From CAVSUZ01 sp963795415 (GTDB taxonomy: Bacteria > Pseudomonadota > Alphaproteobacteria > Acetobacterales > Acetobacteraceae), in the NCBI GenBank assembly GCA_963795415.1, contig CAWCHQ010000003.1, positions 372,001-436,000 on the forward strand: a DNA stretch of 64,000 nucleotides, read 5' to 3'. Every line of letters begins with the position of its first letter. Positions within the stretch are counted from its first letter, which is position 1. Shown one piece after another: positions 52,422-60,424 of the stretch. Under the pieces are notes generated by a model. It ran no database searches. It saw only the letters and a list, made by a program, of their open reading frames with translations, and had not been told where the DNA came from. A program made the translations under genes and the position numbers.

Positions 52422-52450
52422 CTTGAAAGCGGTTTCCCAGATTTCCAGAT
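52422..52450 (+). promoter_or_regulatory. Possible heat-shock sigma (RpoH) promoter for hsp20
   Basis: CTTGAAA (52422-52428) matches the -35 element of RpoH promoters, and CCAGAT (52445-52450) is a poor -10 at 16 bp distance. It lies 100 bases before the hsp20 ATG. Confidence 0.4.
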
Positions 52451-52499
52451 AGGTAGGGCCTGGGATGCCCTGCATGGGGGTTCCGGGCGCGAGTTGGGC

Positions 52500-52551
52500 T
52501 GGCCCGTCGGGCGGCCCGTAACAGGGACCTTGCTTTGCAGGAGGTTTTCAC
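52500..52551 (+). ncRNA. ROSE-type RNA thermometer in the hsp20 leader
   Basis: TTGCT (52530-52534) faces the Shine-Dalgarno AGGAG (52539-52543) across a 4-base loop, giving the ROSE pairing U-G, U-A, G-G, C-G, U-A with its central G-G mismatch. GC-rich segments upstream (GGCCCGTCGGGCGGCCCG) can form the supporting hairpins. Such leaders open on heating and allow translation of small heat-shock genes. Confidence 0.7.
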
Positions 52552-53058
52552 ATGACGACGTTCGACTTTGCGCCATTATTCCGTACTGCGATCGGCTTCG
52601 ACCGGTTGGCGCGACTGATGGATACGGCCGCATCGGCGGCGGAGGGGCCGAGCTATCCCCCTTACAATATCGAGAAAACCGGCGACGACACGTATCGCCT
52701 GACGATGGCAGTGGCGGGGTTCCGTCCGGATGACATCGAGCTGGTGGTCAAGGAGAATACGCTGACCGTGTCGGGCCGCACTCCCGGTGAGGGCTCCAAG
52801 GCCGAGGTGCTGTATCGCGGCATTGCGGGACGCTCGTTTGAGCGGCGGTTCGTCCTCGCCGACCACATCGTGGTCGAAGGCGCGGACCTGCAGAACGGGC
52901 TTTTGCACATCAGCCTGAAGCGCGTTGTGCCTGAAGAGCTGAAACCGCGGCGGATCGCCATCGGAAACGGGGCGCCTGCGCCGCAGGTGGCGAATGATCC
53001 CCGGGGGGATGATGCCCAGGGGAATGATGCCCAAGAGGTTGACGCCGACGCCGCGTAA
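52552..53058 (+). CDS. Small heat shock protein, Hsp20/IbpA type
   Basis: A 168-residue alpha-crystallin-domain chaperone that holds unfolding proteins. It has the IbpA-like N-terminus (FDFAPLFRTAIGFDRLARLM), the domain YNIEKTGDDTYRLTMAVAGF and RPDDIELVVKENTLTVSGR, and the GLLHISLKRVVPEELKPRRI end with the IxI-like anchor. Its control is supported by the ROSE leader and a terminator follows. Class A rhizobial/acetobacterial sHsp genes commonly share this set-up. Confidence 0.93.
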   Translation: MTTFDFAPLFRTAIGFDRLARLMDTAASAAEGPSYPPYNIEKTGDDTYRLTMAVAGFRPDDIELVVKENTLTVSGRTPGEGSKAEVLYRGIAGRSFERRFVLADHIVVEGADLQNGLLHISLKRVVPEELKPRRIAIGNGAPAPQVANDPRGDDAQGNDAQEVDADAA

Positions 53059-53074
53059 CGGCTGAAATGAAAGG

Positions 53075-53100
53075 GGGACCGGTGCTTCGGTCCCTTTTTT
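53075..53100 (+). terminator. Intrinsic terminator after hsp20
   Basis: GGGACCG (53075-53081), loop GTGCTT, CGGTCCC (53088-53094), then six T residues. A perfect 7-bp stem. Confidence 0.9.
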
Positions 53101-53190
53101 GCGTACGGGTTTTTGCGCACGCACGGCGGGGGAGGGAAACTGGCTCAAGCGGCTGCCGTTCTTGCGGTGTTCTCGGCGCAGGAGGCAGTC

Positions 53191-54036
53191 GTGCAGGAGT
53201 ACGGGGTGCAGGAGGAAAAGGTGCTGTTCGGGCCGAAGCGGCTGAGCGAGTTTGTGACGGTCCTGGCCAAGGCTCCAAGCATGCCGGAGCTTGCGGCGCT
53301 GCAGGCGGAAGGCGTTCGAGCCGTGCTGGATACGCGCCAGGCGGGGGAGGACGCCGCCGATCTGGCCCCTGACGAGCTTGCTTCTGCGTTGAGCGAGCGC
53401 GGGATGGCGTATGGGCGCCTGCCTCTTTCGCGGACGCAGGTGGACGAGGAGATCCTGGAGCGGTTTGGCGAGGTGATCAGATCGGTACCGAAGCCGCTGG
53501 TCTTGGTTTCACTGCCGGGTGCGCCGGGCGCGATGTTTGCGCTGGCGCACATTGCCAACGAGCAGGGGATGCCTGGCGAGGCGATGCTGGAGGCGGCATC
53601 GGCGATGGGGCTGCCATTCGGCTCACGGGAGCTGCGGGGGAAGATTGCCGCGTACGTGGACCGGAAGAATAAGCGGCCGAACAAGCTTGTACGGCGCGCG
53701 GTGGAAGCGCGGCTGGGTGCTCCGGCTGTTGCTGAGCAGCACCGGCGCGCCGTGGTGATGCATGCCGAGGCGAAGGCGGTTGCGGAGCCTGTGAGTTTGG
53801 TGACGTATGAAACGAAGATGCAGATCGCGGCTGGATTGTCGGCGGCCGGTCTGTTAGGCGCATTGCTGGTTGACCGGCGGCTTCTGCTGCTGCCGATTGT
53901 GGGGCTTGGCTACATTGTGAGCCGGATCTGGCCGCTTATCACCGGGCCGGTCGTTGCGGCGGCCGAGACGATGGTGCCCGATAACGAGGTTCGCCGGCTG
54001 CGTGAGAAGCTGGAGAGCCTGCAGGCGGCGGGGTGA
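53191..54036 (+). CDS. DUF442 / beta-lactamase-hydrolase-like protein with lost catalytic residues and a membrane anchor
   Basis: A 281-residue protein. The N-terminal 130 residues match the tyrosine-phosphatase-like DUF442 fold (LSEFVTVLAKAPSMPELAAL, EGVRAVLDTRQAGED, SALSERGMAYGRLPLSRTQV). In the phosphatase loop, where relatives have CxxGxR, this protein reads VLVSLPGAPGAMFALAH: the catalytic Cys and Arg are both gone. The C-terminus has hydrophobic segments (AAGLSAAGLLGALLVDRRLL, then LLPIVGLGYIVSRIW) and a coiled coil. I chose the GTG at 53191, 5 bases after AGGAGG. Probably an inactive, membrane-bound relative. Confidence 0.65.
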   Translation: MQEYGVQEEKVLFGPKRLSEFVTVLAKAPSMPELAALQAEGVRAVLDTRQAGEDAADLAPDELASALSERGMAYGRLPLSRTQVDEEILERFGEVIRSVPKPLVLVSLPGAPGAMFALAHIANEQGMPGEAMLEAASAMGLPFGSRELRGKIAAYVDRKNKRPNKLVRRAVEARLGAPAVAEQHRRAVVMHAEAKAVAEPVSLVTYETKMQIAAGLSAAGLLGALLVDRRLLLLPIVGLGYIVSRIWPLITGPVVAAAETMVPDNEVRRLREKLESLQAAG

Positions 54037-54057
54037 ATGCGGAGCTTTGGTTGTGAC

Positions 54058-54226
54058 TCCTCCCCTGCGCCCTCGGGTCCGGCCTGCGGCAAGGGGACGG
54101 GGAGTTTGGACCTCTAGAGCAGTTTCAGGCTGACTATATCAGCCTGAAACGCTTTGACTTCATTGTTTCAGAGCGGATCCACGCGCTCCTGGAAACACAA
54201 AGCGTTTCCAGTCAAGCGCGATCTGC
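54058..54226. repeat. Cluster of three palindrome families
   Basis: In order: a CCTCCCCTGC...AAGGGGACGGGGAG palindrome, a TTTCAGGCTGA palindrome (54116-54153), and a GAGCGGATCC...TGGAAAC-ACAAAGC-GTTTCCA...GCGCGATCTGC palindrome (54170-54226). The last is an imperfect relative of 63035-63097. They fill the gap between two convergent genes. Confidence 0.85.
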
Positions 54227-54229
54227 ACA

Positions 54230-55123
54230 CTAGCCTTTAACGCCGCCCATGGTGAGGCCGGAGCTCATGTGCTTGCGGAAGGCGTAGTACACGACGATCG
54301 GCGGAATGGCGTAGATGGCGGCTGTCGCCATCATGAGGTTCCACGGGGCCTCGTCGCTGTTGAGAAACTGGCCGAGGGCGACCGGGACGGTCATGTTGTT
54401 GGGCGAAGACAGCAGCAAATAAAGGTAGAGGTATTCATTCCAGGCGAGCAGCAGGGCGTAAGTGCCCACAGCTACCATTGCGGGGGCCATGAGCGGGAGA
54501 TAGACGCGGGCGTAGATCTGGAACGGATTTGCGCCGTCGATGCGTGCGGCCTCATCGAGCTCTAGCGGGATGGAGGTTCCGTATTCGCGGAAGATGAAGA
54601 TGGCGTATGGGGTGGCGAAGGTGACTTCGACGAAGATGACGGCCCAGAGGTGGTTGGCCAGGCCGTAAATCTGCATGACCCGATAGAATGGGATGGCGAG
54701 GAAGGTCATGGGGATGACGTAGGTCAGCAGGGCTGCATTGCTGATCAGCCAGGCGCGGCGTAAATGCATCCGTCCCGCGGCGAAGCTGGCGAGCGTGCCT
54801 ACTGCGAGGGTGATGAGAGAGGTGCCGATGCCTATGTACAAGCTGTTGAGCATCTCGTGCCAGAAATGCGAGAGGTACCAGAAGTCCTGGGTGACGACCG
54901 TAACGAAACTGTTGAGGGTCGGGTCGACGGGAAGCGCGGTGCCGCTGAAGACGTTGTCCTTCGATTCGAGTGCGACCTCGATCATGCTGTAGATCGGGGT
55001 GAGTGTCCAAATCAGGATGATGATGCAGATGATGGATTCGAGCGTGACGGAGAAGGCGTGGCGTGCAGTGCGCCGCTTGCGGTGGAGGCGCGCGATGAGG
55101 GGGCCGGCGGTGGTGGCGCTCAT
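54230..55123 (-). CDS. ABC transporter permease, sugar type (MalG-like)
   Basis: A 297-residue inner-membrane permease with six helices. The cytoplasmic EAA loop, which contacts the ATPase, reads LELDEAARIDGANPFQIYAR. N-terminal IICIIILIWTLTPIYSMIEV and C-terminal MSSGLTMGGVKG (family GLTxGAVKG) fit MalG/UgpE. It overlaps the partner permease by 4 bases. There is no ATPase gene in the operon, so a shared ATPase encoded elsewhere must energise it. Confidence 0.92.
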   Translation of the reverse strand: MSATTAGPLIARLHRKRRTARHAFSVTLESIICIIILIWTLTPIYSMIEVALESKDNVFSGTALPVDPTLNSFVTVVTQDFWYLSHFWHEMLNSLYIGIGTSLITLAVGTLASFAAGRMHLRRAWLISNAALLTYVIPMTFLAIPFYRVMQIYGLANHLWAVIFVEVTFATPYAIFIFREYGTSIPLELDEAARIDGANPFQIYARVYLPLMAPAMVAVGTYALLLAWNEYLYLYLLLSSPNNMTVPVALGQFLNSDEAPWNLMMATAAIYAIPPIVVYYAFRKHMSSGLTMGGVKG

Positions 55124-56034
55124 AGTTGCACCTGCTTTTTGGCGAGAGTGCGCATGAGGATGATGACGAGCGGGATGAGCAGCGGCAGGGCGGACATGAC
55201 AGCGGCCATGCCGAGCTCGGGATCGTCAACGATGAAGGCGTTGCGGATGCCGAGCGTGGCGAGGACTTCGGTTGACAGTGCCGGCCCGCCGCCGGTGACG
55301 AAGAAGACGGTATTGAAGTCTCCGAGGGTCCAGATCGTGGAGAGCAGGGTGCAGATGAGATAGAGGTTGGCGAGAAGGGGGAAAGTGACGTGGATGAAGC
55401 GGCGGATGCCGACGGCGCCATCCATGTCGGCGGCCTCATAGAGTTCCTGTGGGATTGCCATTCGTCCGGCGAGGAAAATCACAGTCCAGAACGGCATCCA
55501 TTTCCAGATGTAGGAAACGATAACGGATCCGAGTGCGAGCCAGCGGAAGTTCAGCCAGGAGGGACCGGTAACTCCGAAGAGGTCGTAAAGGACGTTGTTA
55601 ATGAATCCCCAGTCGCCGTTGAGCATCCAGTGGATGGCGATGAAGCTTGGGATGGCGGGCATGGCCCAGGGCAGGATGAAGATCAGGAAAAGCGTGCGGA
55701 CGCGCCAGTTACGGCGGGTGAAGAAGCCGGAAAGCATGAGGGCGCCGAAGAGATGGAGGTTCACCCCGACGGCGAGATAGACGAGCGTGTTGACGACGGT
55801 GCGCAGGTAGATGGGGTCGTGGAAAAGCTCGGCGTATTTTACCGGTCGATGGCCGAGATAAAGGCCGTATCCGACGGGATAGAGCACGAACAGCAGGAAG
55901 ACGGCGATGTAGGGGATAAGGAAGGCGAGCGCCCAGTTTGTATCGGAGCCTTGCAGGATCGGGCGAAACCGCTGTCCCAACCACGAGCGCATGGATGGGA
56001 CGGCGGCGGCGCGAACGGTCGATGAACCGTCCAT
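55120..56034 (-). CDS. ABC transporter permease, sugar type (MalF/UgpA-like)
   Basis: A 304-residue permease. Helices include ALAFLIPYIAVFLLFVLYPV; the EAA loop is PQELYEAADMDGAVGIRRFI. The end STIWTLGDFNTVFFVTGGGP and ALSTEVLATLGIRNAF is typical of the MalF/UgpA side. Between the binding-protein gene (19-base gap) and the MalG-like permease (overlap). Confidence 0.92.
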   Translation of the reverse strand: MDGSSTVRAAAVPSMRSWLGQRFRPILQGSDTNWALAFLIPYIAVFLLFVLYPVGYGLYLGHRPVKYAELFHDPIYLRTVVNTLVYLAVGVNLHLFGALMLSGFFTRRNWRVRTLFLIFILPWAMPAIPSFIAIHWMLNGDWGFINNVLYDLFGVTGPSWLNFRWLALGSVIVSYIWKWMPFWTVIFLAGRMAIPQELYEAADMDGAVGIRRFIHVTFPLLANLYLICTLLSTIWTLGDFNTVFFVTGGGPALSTEVLATLGIRNAFIVDDPELGMAAVMSALPLLIPLVIILMRTLAKKQVQL

Positions 56035-56053
56035 GAGGTTCAGGCCCAGGGGC

Positions 56054-57424
56054 TCAGGTTTGGGCGATGTTGTATTGCGCGAAGATCGTTTCCATCCGGG
56101 CGAAGGCCTTGTCGGTGGCCTTGTCCGGGGTCATGCCGTTGATCACGTCGGAATAGGCGATGGAGGCGAGGTGTTCGGCATTAACCTGCGCATATGCGGG
56201 GTTGTAAACGTAGAACCAGACGGATGTCGGTCCGAGGACGCCTTCATCGACCGCGGCCTTGCGATGCGGATCGTCGGTCCACCATTTGTCGTTGTGGACC
56301 AGTGACGGCATGACGGGCAGCCAGCGTCCGAGCGCCTGCTTGAGGTAGTTGTTGATGTGCGCCGGCACGATCAGGTAACGGAGGAATTCTTTCGCGACGT
56401 CGACATTGGCGGCGCCTTTCGGAATGAAGGCGGTCTGCACGCCGAGAAGTGCGGAGACACGCTTGCTCTGATTGTCAAGCGGGAAGTTGGCAGTGACGAT
56501 ATCGTTGTACCACTGCTTGTTATCTATAACGGCTTGCGAAATCGAGATGGTATCGTTCGGCGTCATCACGATTTCCTTCGCGTGAAAGGCGTTGTTGTTG
56601 TCCGGGTCACCCCAGTTGAGGGCACTGGGAGGGACATAGCCGTCCTTGAAGGCGGAGGTGACCTGGGTAATAGTTTTGATGAACGCCTCGCGCACCTGCG
56701 GGTCCTTGGTGTTGAGCTTGCCTTGGGGGGTGACGATAGCGCCGCCCCCCTGGGCGATGAGGAACTGATTGAAAGTGTTGTTGGGGTCGTCGCCGTTGGT
56801 GGACATGGTGTAACCGAGTCCGTAGGTATGGCGCATGCCCTTTTTGCGCAGCTCCTTCTGGACCGGCTCGAAGAACTTGAACCAATCGTCCCAGTTTTTC
56901 GGCATATCCGACATCTTGTAGCCGGCTTTTTCGACGAGCGAGTTCCAGACCGGAATGTTGAGAGCGGAGCTTTTAAACGGGACGCCGTAGAAGGCGCGCT
57001 TCTTGGCGACGGAGTCGTAGAATTTGGAACCCTCGATTGCGGTCGGGCTAAGTTCGTTGGTTTGCGTTTCGACGACGTCGGTCACATCGACCAGTTTGCC
57101 GTGCCAGGCGCTTTGCGGAATGATCTGGCCCGGCCCGTTATCGGCATACATCAAATCCGGAACCTGCCCGCTGGTAATGGCGGAGACGATTTTTTCGTTG
57201 AGCGCCTGGCCGGGGAGAAGGGTAACCTCGGCCTTGTTGCCTGAGGCTTTTTCCCAATCGGAGATCAAGGAGCGGAAGGCGGCGTCTTCCTGCTGATAGA
57301 AGCCCTGGTTCCACCAGAGGGTGACGGTAGTTGCGGCCGCGCGCGCGATGTAAGGCTTCGCAAGCGCGGCAGTCGCGATACCGAGAGAACCCCCGAGAAC
57401 CGCACGCCGTCCGACATGATTCAT
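56054..57424 (-). CDS. ABC transporter sugar-binding protein
   Basis: A 456-residue extracellular solute-binding protein (family 1). The signal MNHVGRRAVLGGSLGIATAA has a twin-arginine-like GRRAV and a likely cut after ARAAA. The mature protein shows VTLWWNQGFYQQEDAAFRSL, NGPGQIIPQSAWHGKLVDVT and the late VAKEFLRYLIVPAHINNYLK. The start at 57424 is preceded by AAGGGGCAA; an in-frame start 33 codons upstream lacks a signal. The sugar cannot be predicted; the operon carries no enzyme gene. Confidence 0.9.
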   Translation of the reverse strand: MNHVGRRAVLGGSLGIATAALAKPYIARAAATTVTLWWNQGFYQQEDAAFRSLISDWEKASGNKAEVTLLPGQALNEKIVSAITSGQVPDLMYADNGPGQIIPQSAWHGKLVDVTDVVETQTNELSPTAIEGSKFYDSVAKKRAFYGVPFKSSALNIPVWNSLVEKAGYKMSDMPKNWDDWFKFFEPVQKELRKKGMRHTYGLGYTMSTNGDDPNNTFNQFLIAQGGGAIVTPQGKLNTKDPQVREAFIKTITQVTSAFKDGYVPPSALNWGDPDNNNAFHAKEIVMTPNDTISISQAVIDNKQWYNDIVTANFPLDNQSKRVSALLGVQTAFIPKGAANVDVAKEFLRYLIVPAHINNYLKQALGRWLPVMPSLVHNDKWWTDDPHRKAAVDEGVLGPTSVWFYVYNPAYAQVNAEHLASIAYSDVINGMTPDKATDKAFARMETIFAQYNIAQT

Positions 57425-57630
57425 GGTCGTTGCCCCTTGCCGTATGATTTTTGATAGAGTTGATGATCGCAACCATCTTTGTTGCGGGACAGATGGGGTA
57501 ATGTGCAGAGAGCTCGCAGTCACATCAGGGTGACCGCTTGTAGCCTCTACGATATGGTGGCTTGAGGTATATCAGGCGCCGTACGTTTTGATCCCTCCCG
57601 CAAGGTCCCGCAGCGGGAGAGGCCAGACTT

Positions 57631-57790
57631 ATACCAGCCGGCCGAGAGTTTGACTCTTGGGTATATGATCGGCCGGCTGGTATCCTTTTGATTTCGCGCG
57701 CAGCCGCCCCACCAACCGGGGGTTCCCAACGCGCAAGCGCGTTGGGGCCCGACCGCGCGCATACCAGTCGGCCATTCGGCCGCCCGGTAT
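57631..57790. repeat. Double-palindrome element, copy 2, with a nested palindrome
   Basis: Same as 39567-39692 (ATACCAGCCGGCCGAGAGTT start, ATACCAGTCGGCC and CCGGTAT end) but with about 36 extra bases carrying the perfect hairpin CCCAACGCGC-AA-GCGCGTTGGG at 57725-57746. The rest of 57425-57814 has no gene. Confidence 0.88.
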
Positions 57791-57814
57791 TAAAGGCCGC
57801 TGAGATGACGCGCG

Positions 57815-58285
57815 TCAGCCGACGCCGGGCAGCACCGCGTTGGCTCGCGGGAGCCTGGCCCCTTCGTCGATGTCTCCTTCCGCAAGGCGCAATTCTTCTG
57901 TTGCCTCCTTGATAGCGCCGCGCGCAGTTTCGCCGACCTTGGCCAGGCGGATGAACGATTGTTTGAGCTGCGCCATCTGCTCCTCGGTCAGGTCGTCGAG
58001 ATTCAGCAGCTGATTGCGCGCCTCCTGACTGGCACGGATCAGTTCATCGAGCTTCAACTGGATCGCTGCCGTATCGCGGTTCTGCGTGTTCTGGATCAGA
58101 AACACCATCAGGAACGTGACGATCGTGGTTCCGGTATTGATGATCAACTGCCAGGTATCGGAAAAATGCGATGCCGGCCCGCATGCAGCCCACGCCACGA
58201 TAATGACGATCGCCAGGCCGAATGTATGGGCACGGCCGCACTGACGGGATGTCCATTGCGCGGCGCGGGAGAAGAAGTCGGACAC
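57815..58285 (-). CDS. Low-affinity iron permease family protein
   Basis: A 156-residue protein of the family first named for yeast Fet4. Two membrane segments are clear: LAIVIIVAWAACGPASHFSD and LIINTGTTIVTFLMVFLIQN, the latter leading into the family signature TQNRDTAAIQLKLDELIRAS. A charged C-terminal helical part follows. A role in iron transport in bacteria is not shown; the name is by family only. Confidence 0.88.
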   Translation of the reverse strand: MSDFFSRAAQWTSRQCGRAHTFGLAIVIIVAWAACGPASHFSDTWQLIINTGTTIVTFLMVFLIQNTQNRDTAAIQLKLDELIRASQEARNQLLNLDDLTEEQMAQLKQSFIRLAKVGETARGAIKEATEELRLAEGDIDEGARLPRANAVLPGVG

Positions 58286-58341
58286 TACCCGAACCTTTCA
58301 GTTCCTCGACGGAACAACGCAGCTCATTCGATCCTGTCCAG

Positions 58342-59442
58342 TCACGTGTGCGAGACTGACGAAGACGTTTCCGGGGGGACGAAATCACGCCATAGGCCGG
58401 GCCTCACGGCTTGCTGTGAGTAGGAGGTGAGGCGATCCGCGGCGCTGCCGATCATATCGGTAAAAACGTAACCCCGTTCGGTCAGTAGCGTATCCAGCTC
58501 ACCCAGGATGCGGGTGATCGCCCCGAAGCCCTCCTGCATGACGACGGAAAGCACCTCCACGGCCGACGCTCCGGCCAGGGCGAAGCGCGCGATATCGGCG
58601 CCGGAGCGGGCGCCGTTCGTGCCCAGAAGCGGGTAGTCCGGTCCCGCCGCGCGCCGGCTCAGGGCCAGAAAGCGGCAGACGATCGGCAGCGCCCAGGGGC
58701 CTCCGTAGGCGCCCGACGTGCCAAGCATCGGGGCCAGCGTATCGATGTCCGGCGCCATCGCCATGAACCGGCCCATCATCACCACCGCGTCGGCGCCGGC
58801 CTCCCCGGCGGCAACCGCCAGCGCGGGCAGGTTGGAGGAGAGCCCGGTGAGTTTCACCCAGAGCTGCATGCCCGCCGTTACGTCCCTGGTCTGCCGGACC
58901 AGCGCGCGGAGCTGGGCGGGATCGGTCTCCTGTACAATCACGCCGGGCGATGCCTCCGACGCATGGGGCGCGCCCACATTGAGCTCGAACACGCGCAGTC
59001 CTGCCTGGCGGGCCTGGGCGGCGATCCGTTCCGCGCCGTTTGCGCTGGCCAGCACCAGGCTGGCGGCAACAAAGCGCCCGTCTGCGGCAGCCTCGCGATC
59101 CAGGCGTGCGAGCGCGGCAAACCAGTCCTCTGCGCTACGCTGAATCAGGCCGGAGCGACACAGCAGCGAGTCGCCGAGGAAGACGTAATCGGCGCGGTCA
59201 AGCTGGGCTGCTGCCTCGGGTCGCTCGTTGACGGATTTTGCAACGACACCGGCGGCTCCGGCCGCCAGTGCCGCCCGGATGCCTGCCTCGGTCATCACCG
59301 GCTCGCCTGAGCCGCAGATGACCGGGTTAGGCAGGTCCAGCGAGCCGATCCGTGTGGCCAGTCTGCTCATGGCCAGTCTGCTCATGGCCAGTCTGCTCAT
59401 GGCCAGTCTGCTCATGGCCAGTCTGCTCATGGAAGGTGCCAT
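58342..59442 (-). CDS. Dihydroorotate dehydrogenase / PreA-like protein with repeated N-terminus
   Basis: A TIM-barrel flavoprotein of the dihydroorotate/dihydropyrimidine dehydrogenase group. RIGSLDLPNPVICGSGEPVM is the N-terminal block, FELNVGAPHASEASPGVIVQ the substrate loop, and LWVKLTGLSSNLPALAVAAG and LLGTNGARSGADIARFALAG the FMN-binding loops. The catalytic base position near the NxGxP loop is unclear, so the reaction is uncertain. The first 40 residues are five copies of MSRLA. Start candidates are ATGs at 59442, 59430, 59415, 59400, 59385 or 59370; I list 59442. Confidence 0.8.
   Translation of the reverse strand: MAPSMSRLAMSRLAMSRLAMSRLAMSRLATRIGSLDLPNPVICGSGEPVMTEAGIRAALAAGAAGVVAKSVNERPEAAAQLDRADYVFLGDSLLCRSGLIQRSAEDWFAALARLDREAAADGRFVAASLVLASANGAERIAAQARQAGLRVFELNVGAPHASEASPGVIVQETDPAQLRALVRQTRDVTAGMQLWVKLTGLSSNLPALAVAAGEAGADAVVMMGRFMAMAPDIDTLAPMLGTSGAYGGPWALPIVCRFLALSRRAAGPDYPLLGTNGARSGADIARFALAGASAVEVLSVVMQEGFGAITRILGELDTLLTERGYVFTDMIGSAADRLTSYSQQAVRPGLWRDFVPPETSSSVSHT
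59356..59430. repeat. Five tandem 15-bp repeats at the start of the dehydrogenase gene
   Basis: The unit GGCCAGTCTGCTCAT occurs five times without change. On the coding strand each unit is ATGAGCAGACTGGCC (Met-Ser-Arg-Leu-Ala), so each brings its own in-frame ATG. Confidence 0.95.
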
Positions 59443-59485
59443 TTGCGCCCCTGAACCCCCGTGGGACTCCCCCCTGGTCGAACCC

Positions 59486-59514
59486 TTGACATCCAAGTCC
59501 AGCCAGCCTTTCTA
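59486..59514 (+). promoter_or_regulatory. Promoter for tRNA-Trp / secE / nusG
   Basis: A perfect -35 TTGACA (59486-59491), 17 bp, then TTTCTA (59509-59514). The tRNA starts 50 bases downstream. Confidence 0.75.
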
Positions 59515-59564
59515 GCCGCCCTTACGTGGGGTCTGCCAAGGGCTCACAGGCCGTGCGCGCGTGC

Positions 59565-59641
59565 AGGGGTGTAGCTCAATTGGCTAGAGCGCCGGTCTCC
59601 AAAACCGGAGGCTGGGGGTTCGAGACCCTCCACCCCTGCCA
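59565..59641 (+). tRNA. tRNA-Trp (anticodon CCA)
   Basis: Full cloverleaf: acceptor AGGGGTG with CACCCCT, D arm GCTCAATTGGCTAGAGC, anticodon arm CCGGTCTCCAAAACCGG with anticodon CCA, T arm GGGGGTTCGAGACCCTC, discriminator G and encoded CCA. Its place before secE-nusG is the classic arrangement. Confidence 0.97.
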
Positions 59642-59679
59642 GTCTCCCGTGGCGGCATCCTTCAGGGAAGGTGATCAGC

Positions 59680-59874
59680 GTGGCTTTCGATCCGGCGAAG
59701 TTCGTTCATGACGTAAGAGCGGAGTTGGCCCGCACGACCTGGCCCAGCCGCAAGGAGACCGCGGTGACCACCGCCCTGGTGCTGGGAATGGTGGCGCTGT
59801 TCGCCGCGTTCTTCTTCTCCGCGGACCAGCTGATCGGGCTGGGCGTCCGCGCCTTGTTCGGCGCTTTCGGCTGA
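59680..59874 (+). CDS. secE: Preprotein translocase subunit SecE
   Basis: A 64-residue single-helix SecE. DPAKFVHDVRAELARTTWPS and RKETAVTTALVLGMVALFAA are the conserved amphipathic region and transmembrane helix. It belongs to the SecYEG channel. Start: GTG at 59680, 8 bases after AGGGAAGG; a GTG at 59671 is too close to the ribosome site. Confidence 0.93.
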   Translation: MAFDPAKFVHDVRAELARTTWPSRKETAVTTALVLGMVALFAAFFFSADQLIGLGVRALFGAFG

Positions 59875-59890
59875 GCGGGGAGGAAATTCG

Positions 59891-60424
59891 GTGCCCAAGC
59901 GCTGGTATGTCGTGCACGTCTATTCGGGGTTCGAGAAGAAGATCGCCCAGCAGATCAAGGAACTGGCGACGCAGAAAGGGTTGGACGACCAGTTCGAGGA
60001 AATCCTTGTTCCGTCGGAGGAGGTTGTCGAGGTTCGCCGCGGCCAGAAGGTCAACGCCGAGCGCAAGTTCTTTCCCGGCTATGTGCTGGTGAAAATGGAC
60101 CTGACCGATGAAGCCTGGCACCTGGTCAAGGACACGCCCAAGGTCACCGGTTTTCTCGGCAGCCGCAACCGCCCTTCGCCGATCTCGGAAGCCGAAGCCG
60201 AGCGGATCATGAAGCAGACCCAGGAAGGTGTGGAGCATCCACGTCCTTCCGTGCTGTTCGAGGTGGGCGAGCAGGTGCGTGTGGCTGACGGGCCGTTTAC
60301 CAGTTTCAATGGGACGGTCGAGGAAGTGGACGAGGAGCGCGGCCGGGTGAAGGTCAGCGTTTCGATCTTCGGCCGCTCCACGCCGGTCGAACTGGAATAC
60401 GGGCAGGTGGAGAAGATCAGCTAG
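59891..60424 (+). CDS. nusG: Transcription antitermination protein NusG
   Basis: A 177-residue NusG with its NGN domain (KRWYVVHVYSGFEKKIAQQI, ERKFFPGYVLVKMDLTDEAW) and KOW domain (VADGPFTSFNGTVEEVDEER). Start GTG at 59891 after GGGGAGGAAA. It couples RNA polymerase to ribosome and Rho. Normally rplK follows; here a minus-strand gene overlaps its stop, so the ribosomal-protein/rpoB cluster lies elsewhere. Confidence 0.95.
   Translation: MPKRWYVVHVYSGFEKKIAQQIKELATQKGLDDQFEEILVPSEEVVEVRRGQKVNAERKFFPGYVLVKMDLTDEAWHLVKDTPKVTGFLGSRNRPSPISEAEAERIMKQTQEGVEHPRPSVLFEVGEQVRVADGPFTSFNGTVEEVDEERGRVKVSVSIFGRSTPVELEYGQVEKIS

Noticed and set aside
59671..59673. GTG at 59671 as the secE start
   Set aside because: It touches the ribosome-binding sequence AGGGAAGG; the GTG at 59680 has normal spacing.
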